Source of the DNA: an uncultured Actinomycetes bacterium
GTDB lineage: Bacteria > Actinomycetota > Actinomycetes > Mycobacteriales > Mycobacteriaceae
Direction of reading: 5' to 3'
DNA: 64,000 nucleotides
Assembly (NCBI GenBank): GCA_903884065.1
Contig: CAISDL010000136.1
Location: 62,001-126,000 of the forward strand
The notes below the pieces were generated by a model. The model saw only the letters and a list, made by a program, of their open reading frames with translations. It ran no database searches and was not told the DNA's origin. Position numbers and translations under genes: made by a program. Below, piece after piece: positions 60,901 through 64,000 of the stretch; within the stretch, counting starts at the first letter, position 1; each line of letters starts with the position of its first letter.

Positions 60901-62112
60901 CTACGTCAAAATGTCGATACCGGGCAGGGTCTTGCCCTCGAGGAATTCCAGCGACGCACCGCCGCCGGTGGAGATATGGGAGAAACCGTCCTCGGCCAAA
61001 CCGAGTTGGCGCACGGCGGCCGCGGAGTCACCGCCGCCGACGACGCTGAAAGCGCCCTTGGCAGTGGCCGCGATGATCGCCTCGGCCACCCCCTTGGTGC
61101 CGGCCGAGAACGCCGGGAACTCGAACACTCCCATCGGGCCGTTCCAGAAGATGGTCCGTGCGTTGGACAGCAGGGTGGAGAACCGCTCAATGGACTTCGG
61201 ACCGATGTCCAGGCCCATCTTGTCGGCCGGAATCTTCTCCGCAGCAACGGTTTCCGGCGGCGAATCCGCTGCGAATTCCGGGGCGACGACGATGTCGACG
61301 GGCAGGTGGATCACGTCGCCGTACTCCTCCAGCAGCCGCTTGCAGGTGTCGACCATCCCCTCCTCCAGCAGCGACTTGCCCACCGAAATACCTTGTGCGG
61401 CAAGGAAGGTGAAGCACATACCGCCACCGATGATGATGCTGTCGGCTTTGCCTGCCAGGTTCTCGATCACGGCGAGCTTGTCGGAGACCTTCGATCCGCC
61501 GAGCACCACGGCATAGGGGCGTTCGCCGGCTTTGGCCAGCTGCTCGAGAACCTTCACCTCGGCGCCGACCAACGTGCCCGCGTAGCAGGGCAGTAGCTTG
61601 GCCACGTCGTAGACCGAGGCCTGCTTGCGGTGCACGACGCCGAAACCGTCGGAGACGAAGGCGCCGTCACTGCCGACCAGTTCGACCAGCGCCGCGGCCA
61701 GGGCCGCCCGCTCGGCATCGTCCTTGCTGGTCTCCCGCGGATCGAAGCGGATGTTCTCCAGCAGCAGGACGTCGCCGTCGGTGAGACCCTCGGCGCGGGC
61801 CAGTGCGTCGGTACCGACCACGTCACCGGCCAGCTGGACATGCCGACCCAGCTTCTCGCTCAGCACCTTGGCGACCGGGGCCAACGAGAACTTCGGCTCG
61901 GGTCCGCCTTTGGGCCGGCCGAGGTGCGCGGTCACCACAACTTTCGCACCGGCGTCGACCAGCGCCTTGAGAGTGGGGACCGAGGCGTCGATCCGGCCGG
62001 TGTCGGTGACGTTGCCGGTGTCGTCGAGGGGGACGTTGAGGTCGCAGCGCACCAGCACGCCGCGGCCTTCCACGCCCTCGGCGAGCAGGTCGGCGAGATT
62101 CTTGACAGCCAC
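60901..62112 (-). CDS. pgk: Phosphoglycerate kinase
   Basis: A 403-residue glycolytic kinase. RCDLNVPL (about 22-29), the substrate segment [11 protein letters not shown], the nucleotide-binding GGSKVSDK and GGGDSAAA are present. It follows gap by 13 bases within gap-pgk-tpiA-secG. Confidence 0.98.
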   Translation of the reverse strand: MAVKNLADLLAEGVEGRGVLVRCDLNVPLDDTGNVTDTGRIDASVPTLKALVDAGAKVVVTAHLGRPKGGPEPKFSLAPVAKVLSEKLGRHVQLAGDVVGTDALARAEGLTDGDVLLLENIRFDPRETSKDDAERAALAAALVELVGSDGAFVSDGFGVVHRKQASVYDVAKLLPCYAGTLVGAEVKVLEQLAKAGERPYAVVLGGSKVSDKLAVIENLAGKADSIIIGGGMCFTFLAAQGISVGKSLLEEGMVDTCKRLLEEYGDVIHLPVDIVVAPEFAADSPPETVAAEKIPADKMGLDIGPKSIERFSTLLSNARTIFWNGPMGVFEFPAFSAGTKGVAEAIIAATAKGAFSVVGGGDSAAAVRQLGLAEDGFSHISTGGGASLEFLEGKTLPGIDILT

Positions 62113-62125
62113 GTCTCGGCGCCGG

Positions 62126-63190
<1,065 letters not shown>

Positions 63191-63192
63191 TC

Positions 63193-63198
63193 AGCCTA
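63193..63198 (-). promoter_or_regulatory. Predicted gap operon -10 element
   Basis: TAGGCT on the minus strand fits TANNNT; a start near 63186 gives a leader of about 44 bases carrying AGGAG. No -35 box is clear. Confidence 0.4.
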
Positions 63199-63254
63199 GT
63201 GCCGACGTCAGCGAGGCGGGCGGGAACCGGGCGAGGACTTCGGCGGCCACGGCG

Positions 63255-63260
63255 TACCGT
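63255..63260 (+). promoter_or_regulatory. Predicted -10 element of the DUF2236 gene
   Basis: TACCGT fits TANNNT and ends six bases before the ATG at 63267, predicting a leaderless mRNA. Confidence 0.35.
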
Positions 63261-63266
63261 CGGGGA

Positions 63267-64000
63267 ATGACGTTGTCGCTGCCGGTGGAGTTGGATGTCA
63301 GCAAGGTCCGCGAACGCCTCGGTCAGGGCATCTTCGCGATGGTCGCCGGACCGGAGGGCCCGCAGCGGCGCGCCCGCATCCACGGCGCGGCGGGACCGCG
63401 CTGGTTCGGGCCCGACCGCCCGATCCGCGAGGTGCACGCCGACGCATCAATGTTCGTCGGTGGACTGCGCGCCCTGCTGCTGCAGTCACTGCACCCACTG
63501 GCGATGGCCGGGGTGGCCGAGCACTCCGACTACCGCGGCGACCCGTGGGGGCGACTGCAACGCACCAGCGCCTTCCTGGCCGTGACCACCTTCGGCACCG
63601 CCACCGACGCCCAGCGCGCGGTCGACAAGGTGCGGGGCATTCACCGGCGGGTGCACGGGGTGGCCCGCGACGGCCGGCCCTACCGCGCCGACGATCCGCA
63701 CCTGCTGGAGTGGGTCCACATCGCCGAGGTGGACAGCTTCCTGCTGGCCCACCGGCGCTACGGCGACAAACCCCTGGACCAGGCCGGCCGCGACGGCTAT
63801 GTGGCCGACACCGCCCGGGTGGCCACCGCCCTCGGCGTCCTCGACCCGCCCCGGACCGAAGCCGAACTCCGGCAGCGCATCGAGGACTTCCGGCCCGAGT
63901 TGACGAGCACCCCGGCGGCCCGCGAGGCGGCCCGGTTCCTGCTGCTCACTCCCCCGCTGCCACTGCTGGCGCGGGCGCCCTACGGCGTTATCGCGGCCAC
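63267..64000 (+). CDS. DUF2236 (oxygenase MpaB-type) protein, partial
   Basis: An open frame of 244 complete codons running off the right edge. The N-terminal part (MTLSLPVELDVSKVRERLGQ) leads into the DUF2236 domain: ALLLQSLHPLAMAGVAEHS (about 72-90), DPWGRLQRTS, IHRRVHG and HIAEVDSFLLAHRRYG. DUF2236 proteins include the latex-clearing protein Lcp and MpaB-like oxygenases, several of which bind haem b; the conserved His residues fit. Substrate unknown. Divergent from gap. The C terminus is outside the window, so no comment on length is possible. Confidence 0.85.
   Translation, partial: MTLSLPVELDVSKVRERLGQGIFAMVAGPEGPQRRARIHGAAGPRWFGPDRPIREVHADASMFVGGLRALLLQSLHPLAMAGVAEHSDYRGDPWGRLQRTSAFLAVTTFGTATDAQRAVDKVRGIHRRVHGVARDGRPYRADDPHLLEWVHIAEVDSFLLAHRRYGDKPLDQAGRDGYVADTARVATALGVLDPPRTEAELRQRIEDFRPELTSTPAAREAARFLLLTPPLPLLARAPYGVIAA

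Overview
The window is a GC-rich, gene-dense chromosomal segment from a mycobacterium, most likely a rapid-growing Mycolicibacterium-type species. Nearly every protein resembles a Mycobacterium tuberculosis protein that I recall from the Rv1436-Rv1540 interval, in broadly the same order. Three things argue against the M. tuberculosis complex: two MspA-family porin-like genes, a full-length PEP carboxylase gene, and the absence of PE/PPE genes. I see no tRNA, rRNA, CRISPR array, prophage, transposase or plasmid gene. Gaps between genes are short (the largest, about 270 bases, holds an RNA leader), and no stretch over 300 bases lacks a gene. Names and comparisons come from recognising sequences by eye and from memory, not from a database search.

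Layout. 1-8300: RarD-type permease, RluD-type pseudouridine synthase, signal peptidase II, asparaginase, DinX polymerase and isoleucyl-tRNA synthetase with a T-box leader. 8340-14816: a LipL-type serine hydrolase and the methylmalonyl-CoA mutase operon mutA-mutB-meaB (propionate metabolism). 14941-18994: membrane and secreted proteins (VTT-domain protein, hemophore-like protein, small exported protein, SPFH/NfeD pair, a conserved unknown). 18991-21718: fabG1-inhA-hemH (FAS-II and haem). 21775-28012: VWA/DUF58/MoxR1 genes, the RipA/RipB peptidoglycan hydrolases and a membrane protein. 28133-33854: aconitase, an ABC-F protein, EchA12 and thioredoxin. 34773-40977: the Fe-S assembly operon sufR-B-D-C-S-U-T. 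41085-45659: MptB mannosyltransferase, an ABC-2 transporter and CtaA. 45576-49907: ATP-grasp protein, quinone oxidoreductase, two MspA-like genes and CtaB. 50070-56930: pentose phosphate operon tkt-tal-zwf-opcA-pgl plus a small protein. 56947-63142: PEP carboxylase and gap-pgk-tpiA-secG. A DUF2236 gene runs off the right edge.

How it fits together. Many genes in a unit overlap by a few bases (mutA/mutB, sufR/B/D/C, tal/zwf, moxR1/DUF58, mspA-like pair), pointing to translational coupling. Central carbon flow (pentose phosphate, lower glycolysis, PEP carboxylation, aconitase, propionate) sits beside envelope assembly (InhA/MabA, RipA/RipB, MptB, LspA), haem and Fe-S supply and cytochrome oxidase haem A synthesis.

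The window is mostly core genome. I did not find a convincing wholly new system. The best leads are the translationally coupled MspA-like pair, a REP/MITE-like hairpin inside an ABC transporter operon, a 35-bp tandem duplication that stacks start sites between two overlapping genes, the ileS T-box leader with a visible Shine-Dalgarno sequestrator, a probable SufR operator at the sufR start codon, and an AT-richer leader before ripA.
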